Origin: a virus
Virus record (IMG/VR): IMGVR_UViG_3300028920_000044
Span: 45,195 to 109,194 of that record
Length of the DNA: 64,000 bases
Strand: one strand, 5' to 3'
Below, one piece after another: positions 38,058 through 46,558 of this stretch. Positions within the stretch are counted from its first letter, which is position 1, and every line of letters starts with the position of its first letter. The translations under genes and the position numbers were made by a program. The notes under the pieces were generated by a model that saw only the letters and a program-made list of their open reading frames with translations, was not told the DNA's origin and did no database searches.

Positions 38058-38777
38058 TTATCTTAATTTTTTTGCCGTGAACAATAACGCTTTACCTCTA
38101 GCACTTCGACGTATCCCTTTTCTTTTTAAAGCTCTTTTATTTTGTACAGCCTCTTTAAGTTTAGCTCTCTTATTCTTCATATCAGTACTGTTAACTAACT
38201 TCTCATATGCTTTCTCTGATTTTTTATGTTGTTTGTAAGCCGCCTTATGTGCTTTAACTGCAGCCTTTAATTTTACTCCAACATACTTTTTAAGCTTCTT
38301 TACTGGTTTACTTGATTTAATCTTTTTACCTATTGAATCTTTAATAGCCTTCTTTATATTAATAATACCAAGTTTTCTTTTAATAATATTAGACTTCGAT
38401 AATTTCTTGATATCTTCTTTGGCTATTTTTTTCGCCTTTTGTCCATCAATCTTTGACTTCTTCTTCTTAATTTTAGGGACATTGGCTTTAGTATTTTTGT
38501 AATCATCGGCTGATGCCGAATGCTTATTAACTATGCTAGCTACTTTCTTCGCCATTCCTTGATCATCAATCTCTTCATTCCAATTTTTCTCGAACAATAT
38601 CGATTCAAAAAATAAAAGATTTTGAGACAGATATAAATCAAGTCTTTCAAACACAAACGATTCTAACTTAGTACCATCATCAGCACTATTAGCATATTTT
38701 TCAAGAGCTGTAATAACATCATCATTTTCGTAAAAAACAAGATCACTAAGAGACTGTTTTAATAGAAATTCTAACAT
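38058..38777 (-). CDS. Bipolar internal-type protein
   Basis: 239 residues. The acidic head (SLSDLVFYENDDVITALEKY ... FVFERLDLYLSQ) parallels those at 36320 and 37399. The tail of about 150 residues is dominated by Lys (KIKKKKSKIDGQKAKKIAKE), ending RRSARGKALLFTAKKLR. Likely binds DNA non-specifically. Confidence 0.6.
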   Translation of the reverse strand: MLEFLLKQSLSDLVFYENDDVITALEKYANSADDGTKLESFVFERLDLYLSQNLLFFESILFEKNWNEEIDDQGMAKKVASIVNKHSASADDYKNTKANVPKIKKKKSKIDGQKAKKIAKEDIKKLSKSNIIKRKLGIINIKKAIKDSIGKKIKSSKPVKKLKKYVGVKLKAAVKAHKAAYKQHKKSEKAYEKLVNSTDMKNKRAKLKEAVQNKRALKRKGIRRSARGKALLFTAKKLR

Positions 38778-38791
38778 AGTAAGTTCCTTAA

Positions 38792-39466
38792 TTACACATA
38801 CTTATAAGTTTGCCCAATTGCATGCTCGTCTTTTTCTCTCTGCTTTCGTGCTGCTCTAACTGCACCAGGCTTATCAAGAAATCTTTGTCCTGAAGACTTA
38901 AGGTATTTCGACTGCAACTTTCTTCCACCACCAACAAGTCCTGCTCCTGCAGCTCCTGCAGCTTGAGCGCCACCTCTTAATAAACTTCCAGCAGCTTTCC
39001 CATAAAGACCAGTTTGAACATAAGCCTTAGCTCGTTTCAAACTTGTTCCTGTGTTTTTAAGTCTATCTTTCGCCCATCCTAGCTTTTGATCTGCATTTTT
39101 ATTCAACGTCTTACTTTGTGCTATTCTCTTTGTTCCAATTCGTTTTAACCTTCTAGCTCGCCACATACTTAACTCTATTATATTACCATATATAGCGGGA
39201 TAGTTAGAGTATTTCTGTTCTTCTAAAACTTTAGTGATTGCATAATTAAGTAATGAACCCTCGGTAAATATGCTAGCAGGATCAGTATCATCATAGATAG
39301 AAGCATTCTTTACTATATATCCACTGATTGCTTCAACAATAGCTTCTTTGTGTTTTGAGGTTAGTTTTCCTTCGATCATGGAAATGAACTCATCACCTAA
39401 GTATACACATCCATCCATAATCGACTCATACATAATTTGCTCATGTAATGGGTAATTGTTTTCCAT
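38792..39466 (-). CDS. Bipolar internal-type protein
   Basis: 224 residues from ATG 39466 (AAGGA six bases before). Acidic helical first ~100 residues, then Arg/Lys/Ala/Gly-rich tail with AAGAAGAGLVGGGRKLQSKY. Same architecture as its neighbours. Confidence 0.6.
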   Translation of the reverse strand: MENNYPLHEQIMYESIMDGCVYLGDEFISMIEGKLTSKHKEAIVEAISGYIVKNASIYDDTDPASIFTEGSLLNYAITKVLEEQKYSNYPAIYGNIIELSMWRARRLKRIGTKRIAQSKTLNKNADQKLGWAKDRLKNTGTSLKRAKAYVQTGLYGKAAGSLLRGGAQAAGAAGAGLVGGGRKLQSKYLKSSGQRFLDKPGAVRAARKQREKDEHAIGQTYKYV

Positions 39467-39475
39467 AATCATTCC

Positions 39476-39688
39476 TTATTTAGGTCTACCGTCTATCACT
39501 TCAGTCGGTACTATATCCTCAAAGTATTTATTTACTCGATCAACTTGTCGTTCCTCATCAGTTGCAAGCCAGTCTTTCTTTATAGGTTCCTTAACCCAAC
39601 CTTCATTAAGACGTCTTAATCGTTTAGCTACACCTAAAGCACCCAATCCTGCTGTTATACCAACTATCTCCATTTCGTTTAACGCCAT
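39476..39688 (-). CDS. Small protein with glycine-rich helix and LRR module
   Basis: 70 residues. MEIVGITAGLGALGVAKRLR near the N-terminus is followed by a hydrophilic tail. Nearly the same start occurs at 39977 and 46231. It may insert as a short amphipathic membrane anchor; function unknown. Confidence 0.6.
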   Translation of the reverse strand: MALNEMEIVGITAGLGALGVAKRLRRLNEGWVKEPIKKDWLATDEERQVDRVNKYFEDIVPTEVIDGRPK

Positions 39689-39702
39689 GTTTTGTCTCTC
39701 CT

Positions 39703-39972
39703 TTATATTACAGTGCCTATAGCTCCAGCAGCAGCTCCAGCAGCAGTAGATATCGCTAAATCTCTACGAGATTTCTTTTTCTCTTCTGGAGTTTTCTTAT
39801 GTTTAGATTGAGTTAATTTAGATGCTGCTGCACCACTAAGACCCCATACGGTTGCTTGTTTTAGAGCTGCTTTAGCACCACCACCTTTTACAGCAGCATG
39901 TAAAGCATTCTTTAATTGTTTGACTGGTATGTCGTCTATATTAATTTCAAATAAATGTGCAACAGGTATCAT
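39703..39972 (-). CDS. Tagged small protein MIPVAHLFE
   Basis: 89 residues from ATG 39972, in a tight chain with the 39977 gene (the longer reading to 40011 overlaps that gene without a ribosome site). Strict L-F-E tag, then Ala/Lys-rich sequence and a C-terminal hydrophobic AAGAAAGAIGTVI. Possibly membrane-active after release from the capsid. Confidence 0.65.
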   Translation of the reverse strand: MIPVAHLFEINIDDIPVKQLKNALHAAVKGGGAKAALKQATVWGLSGAAASKLTQSKHKKTPEEKKKSRRDLAISTAAGAAAGAIGTVI

Positions 39973-39976
39973 TATA

Positions 39977-40123
39977 TCAGTCCTTGTCACTTGCCTGTTT
40001 ACTTTCAACAATTTTTTCTTGATTAGAAGGGGTATCGCTCGTTTCTTGAACCCTTCGTAGTTTCTTAGCGAAATTCATCGCTCCTAATCCTGCTGTTATT
40101 CCGGTTAATTCTATGTTTGTCAT
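39977..40123 (-). CDS. Small ORF with glycine-helix/LRR module, 48 residues
   Basis: ATG 40123 (GGAGGCGGT upstream) to TGA 39977. Starts MTNIELTGITAGLGAMNFAK and continues KLRRVQ, matching the 39476 product, then a hydrophilic tail. Spacing to both neighbours is under 20 bases. Confidence 0.65.
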   Translation of the reverse strand: MTNIELTGITAGLGAMNFAKKLRRVQETSDTPSNQEKIVESKQASDKD

Positions 40124-40139
40124 ACCGCCTCCTCCATTA

Positions 40140-40868
40140 TTATTTCTTTGCTATTGTTGGTTTCCCAGCTTTAGCTTTCTTCCAATCGTCATATCTATTC
40201 TTTGCTCCAGCAGCTTTAAGACCTTTCGCTGCCGTGCGATTTACATGATATGCTCCCTTTGCACTATGCAATGTAGTTCTAATTCTATTCATTACTCCTG
40301 ACTTATCTATTGCATTTCCCATTTTCGCAGTAGCCCCAGATGCCGCTTTAGTACTCGATACCATAGCTTTACCAGCTTTCTTCATGGTCTTCTTTGCTTT
40401 ATCCATACGCCAATCAGCAAATTGTTGTCCTCTTTTCTTGCCTAACCCTTTCATAATCCCTCTTCTAAGAGCACCACCAACTCGCATAGGAGCTCTTAAC
40501 ACAGCCCCAAGTTTACCACGTAACCGATTAGGATCTTGTAAACCTTTAGATAAATCCCTTCTTGCTTGATACAGAACTTGCCCCGCTTTTTTTGAATATT
40601 CTTTTCCAGCTTTACCATAATCAACAAGTTCATTAATAATAGATTGTCCTGTTTCTACAACAATATTAGCTTCATTTATATTCTCAATTATAGCATGACC
40701 AGTTAAATAATCACTATAATCACAAAAAAATTCAATTAATTCATTGTCTTCACTAGATCCAATAAGATATCCAGCATCCTCATACATTGCTTCAGCAAAT
40801 TCAATATCTTCTTGAAGTATGACTCGATTCATTCCTAAAGAAATTGCAGCCGTTAGCTGTTGGCTCAT
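40140..40868 (-). CDS. Bipolar internal-type protein
   Basis: 242 residues. First ~95 acidic (ILQEDIEFAEAMYEDAGYLI), then Lys/Arg/Gly/Ala-rich to the end (KKAGKAMVSSTKAASGATAK). Overlaps the 40865 gene by four bases. Confidence 0.6.
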   Translation of the reverse strand: MSQQLTAAISLGMNRVILQEDIEFAEAMYEDAGYLIGSSEDNELIEFFCDYSDYLTGHAIIENINEANIVVETGQSIINELVDYGKAGKEYSKKAGQVLYQARRDLSKGLQDPNRLRGKLGAVLRAPMRVGGALRRGIMKGLGKKRGQQFADWRMDKAKKTMKKAGKAMVSSTKAASGATAKMGNAIDKSGVMNRIRTTLHSAKGAYHVNRTAAKGLKAAGAKNRYDDWKKAKAGKPTIAKK

Positions 40869-42304
40869 AACATAGTCCCCTCATTTATTGCAATATTCAA
40901 AGCTGCACAACTCTGCTTTGTAGGTTCCTCTTCGACAAATTGAATCATTAATGGATTGATTAATGATGGTTTAAAATCAGTAGTCCACTGTCCTGGTGTT
41001 ACTTCGAAACAAACCTTATTTGCTTCTTTATCATATGATAAATAAGGATAGTTTGAAACCAAGTTACCTTTTGTTGTTATGAAGTTATACTTATATCCTC
41101 GTTTAAGCTCAAAGTCTCTTATATCAAATGAAACACAAAATACAACTCGATCTTGAGTTATTTGAGGAGATATGTCATCAGGATCATACACTATAAATGT
41201 TCGTTTAATGAATGTCTTTGGTTTATCAAATAAATAGGTTTTTTGATTGCTCTTTAAATAAATGGGGCCAACTACTGATCCTCTACGAATATTCTCATAT
41301 TCAGCATCTACATAATATTTAATACCATTTGAGAGTCTAACCCATACAGGAATACCATTCTCGACAATCCAATCACCATCAATTGGACCATCAGCCACTA
41401 CATAGTTAAACCCAGAAAATTTATCAATCCATACTAAACGCCCTTGGTCATCAACTATCCATCTTCCCTGAGAAGTTGGATTCTTAGGAATAGGCGACCC
41501 TAAGTCTCCTTCTAAATTCGTTTCTCTGAAAGCGTTAAACAGCTTTTGCATAGGATAGTCAACGATTGGTTCATGACCAAATCGACTATAATGTAAATTT
41601 ATTGTCTCCGTTATTTCTGGATCAATATCATTAAAAAGATACATAGGCATCTGAGTTAAAAAATTAACCTCCATATTAACCGGAAACGACCTAGTACTGG
41701 CGTCAGTAATCGAAGTACTAATACTCTCAAGACGTATGTGTGGCTTGTAACTCATGGAGTAACAATACTCAACTTGGCCCTTATTTTCGTTTAGTTTCGT
41801 AAATAAGTTAATGATCTTATGCCCATTATTTTTTATCCCAAGGGTTTCAAGATATTGGTATGGTATCTCTAAGAAGGAAGTGTACTCAAGAAATTGAATA
41901 TACTTATTGACTGGAAGATACCGTTTAATCATAAACTCGATATCCTTTGCCTGTAATTGCGACTCACAATTAATTATTATAGTTATAGAACTTTGAACAT
42001 GTTCTTCTTGCAGCTTTACCATTCGTCTGTTTTCAGTATTATATAGCGCTACGTGTTGCATTTTATTTTCTGGACCAAATTGTTGAATTACATTTGGTCT
42101 TTCAGCGAATATATAATGATCATCATTAAGCGTTACGATGCATGCAGGAAATTCAAAATTCGGCTTGTAATCTTTATCTACGGCAAAGGATCGATTAGCA
42201 ATATTGAAGTCATACGATTTAATTGTATTATTACCGAATATGTGCTTATCAAACATCGTACGAACAGATAATAGCAAATCTGAATAATAATTGTGTATTT
42301 TCAT
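40865..42304 (-). CDS. Probable virion protein with duplicated W-I-V motif unit
   Basis: 479 residues. The N-terminal ~270 residues are beta-rich with no motif. Around 280-345 there are two copies of a ~28-residue unit (GRWIVDDQGRLVWIDKFSGF and GDWIVENGIPVWVRLSNGIK). Such units are common in tail adhesins. It is much larger than its neighbours; function unknown, tail part likely. Confidence 0.55.
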   Translation of the reverse strand: MKIHNYYSDLLLSVRTMFDKHIFGNNTIKSYDFNIANRSFAVDKDYKPNFEFPACIVTLNDDHYIFAERPNVIQQFGPENKMQHVALYNTENRRMVKLQEEHVQSSITIIINCESQLQAKDIEFMIKRYLPVNKYIQFLEYTSFLEIPYQYLETLGIKNNGHKIINLFTKLNENKGQVEYCYSMSYKPHIRLESISTSITDASTRSFPVNMEVNFLTQMPMYLFNDIDPEITETINLHYSRFGHEPIVDYPMQKLFNAFRETNLEGDLGSPIPKNPTSQGRWIVDDQGRLVWIDKFSGFNYVVADGPIDGDWIVENGIPVWVRLSNGIKYYVDAEYENIRRGSVVGPIYLKSNQKTYLFDKPKTFIKRTFIVYDPDDISPQITQDRVVFCVSFDIRDFELKRGYKYNFITTKGNLVSNYPYLSYDKEANKVCFEVTPGQWTTDFKPSLINPLMIQFVEEEPTKQSCAALNIAINEGTML

Positions 42305-42316
42305 ATATACTCTCTT

Positions 42317-42721
42317 TTATGCTGCCCGTCTTTGAGGGAATACAGAAGCCATAATTCCAGATTTTGTAGTCCTAGGTTTTCTACCTTTAATAACCGTAAA
42401 ATCTTTTCTTCGAGTATCAGGAACATTTGTTTGCCGTACAGATTTTTCAATCTGTTTTTGAGCTGCAGCTGTACTATCAATAGTATGTTGCCTAGATAAT
42501 CTATCACCAACAGCGGCTTTCATATTAGTAAGATTCGATGATGCTTCCATACTTCTAAGTTTATGCTTCAAGTTCTTTTGCATACCTGGTAAATATTTCT
42601 TGACTCCACCACCGAAACTTGAATCTAAATCCTTAGCTAATCCAACATTAAGGCGAGCTTTATTTTTACCATACTTTTCGACTTCTGATGAAAACCTTTC
42701 TATTAAAGGTGTATTGTACAT
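42317..42721 (-). CDS. Basic protein, putative internal protein
   Basis: 134 residues, Lys/Arg/Ser-rich, with SSFGGGVKKYLPGMQKNLKH and an Arg-rich end (FPQRRAA). RBS AGGAG. No tag of the L-F-E type, though PLIERFSSE contains L-I-E. Confidence 0.55.
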   Translation of the reverse strand: MYNTPLIERFSSEVEKYGKNKARLNVGLAKDLDSSFGGGVKKYLPGMQKNLKHKLRSMEASSNLTNMKAAVGDRLSRQHTIDSTAAAQKQIEKSVRQTNVPDTRRKDFTVIKGRKPRTTKSGIMASVFPQRRAA

Positions 42722-42729
42722 ATATTCTC

Positions 42730-42954
42730 CTAACGCAGCTTATTATTCATAACTGCGGCAGCTCTCAAGAGGGCTGGATTTCTCGAAGGTAATGTTGTAG
42801 GCATTACTTCTTTCCTTCGAAAAGGTCTCTTCAGCAGTTGGGCTCCAGTGTGCGCAACATCTCTGAAACTAGGAACACTCATCTCATCAACATTATAGTC
42901 TTCATTTTTAGAAAAATTTAACGGGTCGTTAAACAAATACGATACAGGTATCAT
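42730..42954 (-). CDS. Tagged small protein MIPVSYLFN
   Basis: 74 residues, variant tag with Asn where Glu is usual. Basic middle (LLKRPFRRKEVMP). Overlaps the 42951 gene by four bases. Confidence 0.6.
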   Translation of the reverse strand: MIPVSYLFNDPLNFSKNEDYNVDEMSVPSFRDVAHTGAQLLKRPFRRKEVMPTTLPSRNPALLRAAAVMNNKLR

Positions 42955-43688
42955 TTTAAGTCTTCCTCCATTAATTCAGATAATAATTTAATTTTTTCAA
43001 ATATTTCATTCTGATATTCAGTACGGTACCTTACTCTAAACTCAAAATAAGTTTTTTGTATATCAGGCCAATGTCCATAATCAAATGACAATGATACTTC
43101 ATATACCATCTTTTCAAAATCGTACTCCTTATAAAGTATTTCTAAATTCTTATCAAATGATTTACTTAAAGAATGCAAACAATCTAGATTATCTGCTGTA
43201 AATAAAACATAAAGAGTACCACTATTTTGATGTCCATGCCCTTCACACGATGAAAATGTTGTTATTCCAGGAAACATATTAATAGTAGCACATAAAGGAG
43301 CAACCTCTAGATCAATTCCTATAGAATCTTCAAGACCTCCACCACATTGATCACCCTTTCTTGTACTTACATGTGGTAAAAGATTCTTCAATACTATCAA
43401 TCCTTCTTCTGGGCAACCTAAATCTCTTAGATCCTTATATTCTAATTCATAGCATTCTAAATATGCAACTACAAAATTAAAGAGAGTTTCACCATTTAGA
43501 CTTCCATAAGGACCAATCATCATAAAATTTTTATTCTTCCTAACTCTATCAGTCTTTACATTTAAACTATTTAATTCTTTAATGTCAATAAGATAATAAT
43601 TTATTACTTTTGATAAATGTTCAATATCAATCAGATATTCGTCCTGTTTGAGAACTATATTGTAGCTGTACTTGTATATCTCTATCAT
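42951..43688 (-). CDS. Unknown protein with S-C-E-G-H motif
   Basis: 245 residues, AAGGAT upstream of ATG 43688. Central phrase GITTFSSCEGHGHQNSGTLY suggests a metal or active-site Cys/His cluster, and DQCGGGLEDSIGIDLEV precedes it. Some conserved bacterial hypothetical proteins carry a similar SC-x-GH phrase. Function unknown. Overlaps the 43627 ORF by 62 bases. Confidence 0.55.
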   Translation of the reverse strand: MIEIYKYSYNIVLKQDEYLIDIEHLSKVINYYLIDIKELNSLNVKTDRVRKNKNFMMIGPYGSLNGETLFNFVVAYLECYELEYKDLRDLGCPEEGLIVLKNLLPHVSTRKGDQCGGGLEDSIGIDLEVAPLCATINMFPGITTFSSCEGHGHQNSGTLYVLFTADNLDCLHSLSKSFDKNLEILYKEYDFEKMVYEVSLSFDYGHWPDIQKTYFEFRVRYRTEYQNEIFEKIKLLSELMEEDLK

Positions 43689-43842
43689 TTAAAATCCTTA
43701 TATTAGATAGTATTTCGTTACGTCTATCGCATCCTGAGCGTCGCTCTTTGCCTCCACGAACAAAATAAGTGAGATCCAAAAATTTTCTTCTATTCTCTTG
43801 CCTCCGTCTCTCCGATATTCCCTTCCGTTTTTGGGTCTTCAT
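43627..43842 (-). CDS. Small basic protein with ERRSGCDRR motif
   Basis: 71 residues. GGKERRSGCDRR recalls the E-R-R-S-G-x-D-R-R strip often found beside PilZ domains in signalling-rich bacteria. It lies between a PilZ gene and the 42951 gene and overlaps both, so it may be a regulatory partner or a leftover fragment. Confidence 0.45.
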   Translation of the reverse strand: MKTQKRKGISERRRQENRRKFLDLTYFVRGGKERRSGCDRRNEILSNIRILNDRDIQVQLQYSSQTGRISD

Positions 43843-44152
43843 CTGGTAACCTTACGCCTAAGAACACAGCTAACCTTCTTCTAATTTCGTTATCAATTGT
43901 CGTTGAATTAAAGTAAATACCAATATCAAATACCCCATTCGCTATTTCTTGACATCTAAGTGCAGTTGATTTAAAATTTGCATCTCCATCAGGTAATTGT
44001 AGCGTCGTGTCTAATTCAGTTAACCGAGGGATATCTCGACTTGATGTACAACTTAATCCACCCATACTTATGTTCTTGGTCTGACAGTATACACCATCAA
44101 GAATCACTGTTAATACTTCATTCTTCCTCACAGCCGTTCTATTATCAGACAT
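43790..44152 (-). CDS. PilZ-domain protein, predicted c-di-GMP binder
   Basis: 120 residues. NISMGGLSC gives the N-x-S-x-x-G motif, preceded by the R-rich start (NRTAVRKNE) and followed by LQLPDGD and FDIGIYF, the usual PilZ beta strands. A single domain with no output part. Confidence 0.75.
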   Translation of the reverse strand: MSDNRTAVRKNEVLTVILDGVYCQTKNISMGGLSCTSSRDIPRLTELDTTLQLPDGDANFKSTALRCQEIANGVFDIGIYFNSTTIDNEIRRRLAVFLGVRLPDEDPKTEGNIGETEARE

Positions 44153-44156
44153 GTTA

Positions 44157-44339
44157 TCACCTAAGGCTAGAGTATCTACTCAATACTTTATTTTGATATA
44201 TTGTAAATAATCCTTTTTTCTTCTCTCTCTTTACTGGATCAGGTTCCTTTTTAATGGCATCAGCCATTGCAGGAATTACTTTTGTAGGCTTACTTAAATT
44301 AGCTGCTTTACCATCAAATATATGACTAATTGAAATCAT
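44157..44339 (-). CDS. Tagged small protein MISISHIFD
   Basis: 60 residues, variant tag I-F-D. Basic, disordered remainder (KKEPDPVKREKKKGLFTIYQ). Start overlaps the stop of the 44339 gene by one base. Confidence 0.6.
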   Translation of the reverse strand: MISISHIFDGKAANLSKPTKVIPAMADAIKKEPDPVKREKKKGLFTIYQNKVLSRYSSLR

Positions 44340-44803
44340 TATGACACACTCCTCGCAAATGTTTTAGCGACATCTCTCGCTTTCTCATCTGTTTTAATAA
44401 TAAACGGTTTGCTTATTCTATCGAATCCACTTGTTTTATTAGTAATCTTATCACCTATACCAAAAGAAGCAATAGCTCGATGACTCCATCCAAACCATTT
44501 ACCACTCGCCGCTTTACCGAATGAATCTACTGAACTGTTCATAGTTTGTCTTTCTCCTCTAATTCCTAACCACTGAGGATAAGTCGACAATGGATGCCCT
44601 TTAGAGTCTTTTGGTACATTCTTAACAGTTCGATCTTCTGGTGCAATTTTAGTAACAAAATATTGATTGCGTTTAAACTTCTTCATCCTATTTGTTTTAG
44701 GATTAAAGTCTTTAACCTTCTTTTTCTTTCTTTTAACAACAGCATATTCACCAGATTTAAGATCTGGCTTTTTATCTTCAAATAACCAAGATATAGTAAT
44801 CAT
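44339..44803 (-). CDS. Tagged protein MITISWLFE, 154 residues
   Basis: Strict tag, then a Lys-rich strip (VVKRKKKKVKDFNPKTNRMK), then a compact part with GKWFGWSHRAIASFGIGD. The latter looks like a folded domain of unknown family. Probably packaged. Confidence 0.65.
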   Translation of the reverse strand: MITISWLFEDKKPDLKSGEYAVVKRKKKKVKDFNPKTNRMKKFKRNQYFVTKIAPEDRTVKNVPKDSKGHPLSTYPQWLGIRGERQTMNSSVDSFGKAASGKWFGWSHRAIASFGIGDKITNKTSGFDRISKPFIIKTDEKARDVAKTFARSVS

Positions 44804-44812
44804 CGTTTATCC

Positions 44813-45151
44813 TTATGCCGCGCTTTTAGTAATTCTAGGCATGTTAGTTTTACGCCTTTCAATACCTTTATATGGTTTAACTTTAAGGGTCTTAGGCTCC
44901 AATTCTTTCCTTGCCCTTCGTATCATATTTGTAGCTCCGCCAATAGCAGCATTACCGAATCTCATCATTTGTGTTCTATGTTTAGTTGGAACCATACTAG
45001 GATCTGCACCAGCTGCAAATCCAGACACTCTCCTACCTTCCTTAGACATAACATTAGAGATCCCTAAGTAATCATTTCTCTTTTTAAAAGTTTTAATCTG
45101 TGCTTTGGCGCTAGGACTATATTTCTCAAATAACCATCCTACTGTTATCAT
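44813..45151 (-). CDS. Tagged basic protein MITVGWLFE
   Basis: 112 residues. Basic, with MMRFGNAAIGGATNMIRRAR. Overlaps the 34-residue ORF upstream by four bases (ATGA). Confidence 0.65.
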   Translation of the reverse strand: MITVGWLFEKYSPSAKAQIKTFKKRNDYLGISNVMSKEGRRVSGFAAGADPSMVPTKHRTQMMRFGNAAIGGATNMIRRARKELEPKTLKVKPYKGIERRKTNMPRITKSAA

Positions 45152-45252
45152 AATATATCCTTATAATTAATTACAAACTTATACCTTTTAAGATCAACTA
45201 AATTTAATCCTATAGTGGGAATTGCTTCAAATAACCAAGATATTGATATCAT
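45148..45252 (-). CDS. 34-residue tagged peptide MISISWLFE
   Basis: ATG 45252 to TGA 45148, which overlaps the next ATG by four bases. The tag is exact and only 25 residues follow (AIPTIGLNLVDLKRYKF...). If cut after L-F-E it would leave a 25-residue peptide. The conserved tag and ATGA coupling argue strongly that it is translated. Confidence 0.6.
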   Translation of the reverse strand: MISISWLFEAIPTIGLNLVDLKRYKFVINYKDIL

Positions 45253-45255
45253 TGT

Positions 45256-45807
45256 TTATCCTTTAGCATGATCAAACTTAACAAGTTTGAAGAACTCTTG
45301 ACCTGTCATACGTGGTTTAAGTTTTCTTGGATCAATTTCAACAGAGTTATATCCTTTGCCACCCTTTTGTACCTTCTCCATAAAAGAATATACTAATCGA
45401 ATTATTTGATCTATATTATTAAATGGCCCACGTATACCTCTAAATTTAGCAAATGAATGTTCGAAATACATCCACTTATCAATTTGCTTATACGCTACAA
45501 ATGAATGACAACTGGTATAATATTGCTGTATGTGAATTAATTTATGTTCACGATTCCATTTCTTAAAGAAGTAATGTTCAAACCATGTCTGCTCGTAACA
45601 TGTACCTATCTTATATTTATACACTTCTTCAGGAGTAGCTATAACACATTTATTCCACCAAAGATCAGGATCGTCAAAATCAGTATACTTTTTATGGTTC
45701 TTATCCATCCAACCATATTTGATACGATCCATCCATTTTAATAATTCTTCTGGAGTCTTGATATCTAGCATATTCAGCATCTCAAATAAACATTGGATAG
45801 GTATCAT
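45256..45807 (-). CDS. Tagged transglutaminase-like cysteine enzyme
   Basis: 183 residues. MIPIQCLFE tag, then a domain with Cys70 in YKIGTCYEQTWFE, His101 in SCHSFVAY and acidic Glu116 in MYFEHSF, the C-H-D/E order of transglutaminase-like peptidases. If packaged and injected, it could modify or cut host proteins early in infection. The catalytic assignment is by motif spacing only. Confidence 0.55.
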   Translation of the reverse strand: MIPIQCLFEMLNMLDIKTPEELLKWMDRIKYGWMDKNHKKYTDFDDPDLWWNKCVIATPEEVYKYKIGTCYEQTWFEHYFFKKWNREHKLIHIQQYYTSCHSFVAYKQIDKWMYFEHSFAKFRGIRGPFNNIDQIIRLVYSFMEKVQKGGKGYNSVEIDPRKLKPRMTGQEFFKLVKFDHAKG

Positions 45808-46205
45808 TGTTTGTCCTTCGCTTCTCTTGCTCTATTTATAAGTCGTTCAGCATCTTCTATATCACCTATTGCTCGTCTAAATACATCTAGAAATATTGAA
45901 TTAACATGCTGATCAATCTTATAGCTTTTCTTACCAACATTATTCTCTATTAAAGAAGAAACAATTCCCTTTTTATAAAAAGCAATAAATGAAGCTCTTA
46001 TACAATTCACTGCAACATATTGTGCCATTGTTGGCATACAGGAGTTTGATAATTGCTTTTCTTTATTCGCACACTTATCAATATACTTATCAATATATTT
46101 CGAGTAGAACTGTTCTAATTTCTGAGTTTCACTGTTCGCTGGAATAGCTAAAGACATAAGAGAAATGAATATAAAAAACACTGATATATCTATTAACTTT
46201 AACAT
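45804..46205 (-). CDS. Secreted protein with signal peptide
   Basis: 133 residues. LIDISVFFIFISLMSLAIPA followed by NSE is a good signal peptide and cleavage site. The mature part has cysteines (DKCANKEKQLSNSC, later NCIRAS) that could form disulphides in the periplasm. Candidates are superinfection exclusion or lysis control; nothing proves either. Confidence 0.6.
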   Translation of the reverse strand: MLKLIDISVFFIFISLMSLAIPANSETQKLEQFYSKYIDKYIDKCANKEKQLSNSCMPTMAQYVAVNCIRASFIAFYKKGIVSSLIENNVGKKSYKIDQHVNSIFLDVFRRAIGDIEDAERLINRAREAKDKQ

Positions 46206-46230
46206 TTCTCAATCCCTCCAGTCAGTTGAT

Positions 46231-46554
46231 TTAGGCCCCTGCAACATTTGTTTTCTCGTCGTAATTTGCATTCCCCACAAATTTATCTGCGTCTTTATCG
46301 ACATCAGACTCTCCAGATAATTCTGGATCTACTTTAGCATTATCAGCGGTAATACTACCACCTTGAAAATGTTGCGCAATTCTTTTCTTTGCTACACTTG
46401 ATAAATTGATAGGAATATTCACAGCAGGATATTTAGAAGTATATCCCCTTTTAGTGAATTGAAATACGTCATTTTCTCCTATCCTCCGAAGTCCTTTCAC
46501 TAGGATTAAAGCACCTAACCCTGATGAAATTCCCAAAGCTTCTAATTTCGTCAT
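46231..46554 (-). CDS. Small protein with glycine-helix/LRR module
   Basis: 107 residues. LEALGISSGLGALILVKGLR leads the protein, as at 39476 and 39977. The acidic tail is probably unstructured. Adjacent to the HD-GYP gene. Confidence 0.6.
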   Translation of the reverse strand: MTKLEALGISSGLGALILVKGLRRIGENDVFQFTKRGYTSKYPAVNIPINLSSVAKKRIAQHFQGGSITADNAKVDPELSGESDVDKDADKFVGNANYDEKTNVAGA

Positions 46555-46558
46555 AAGC

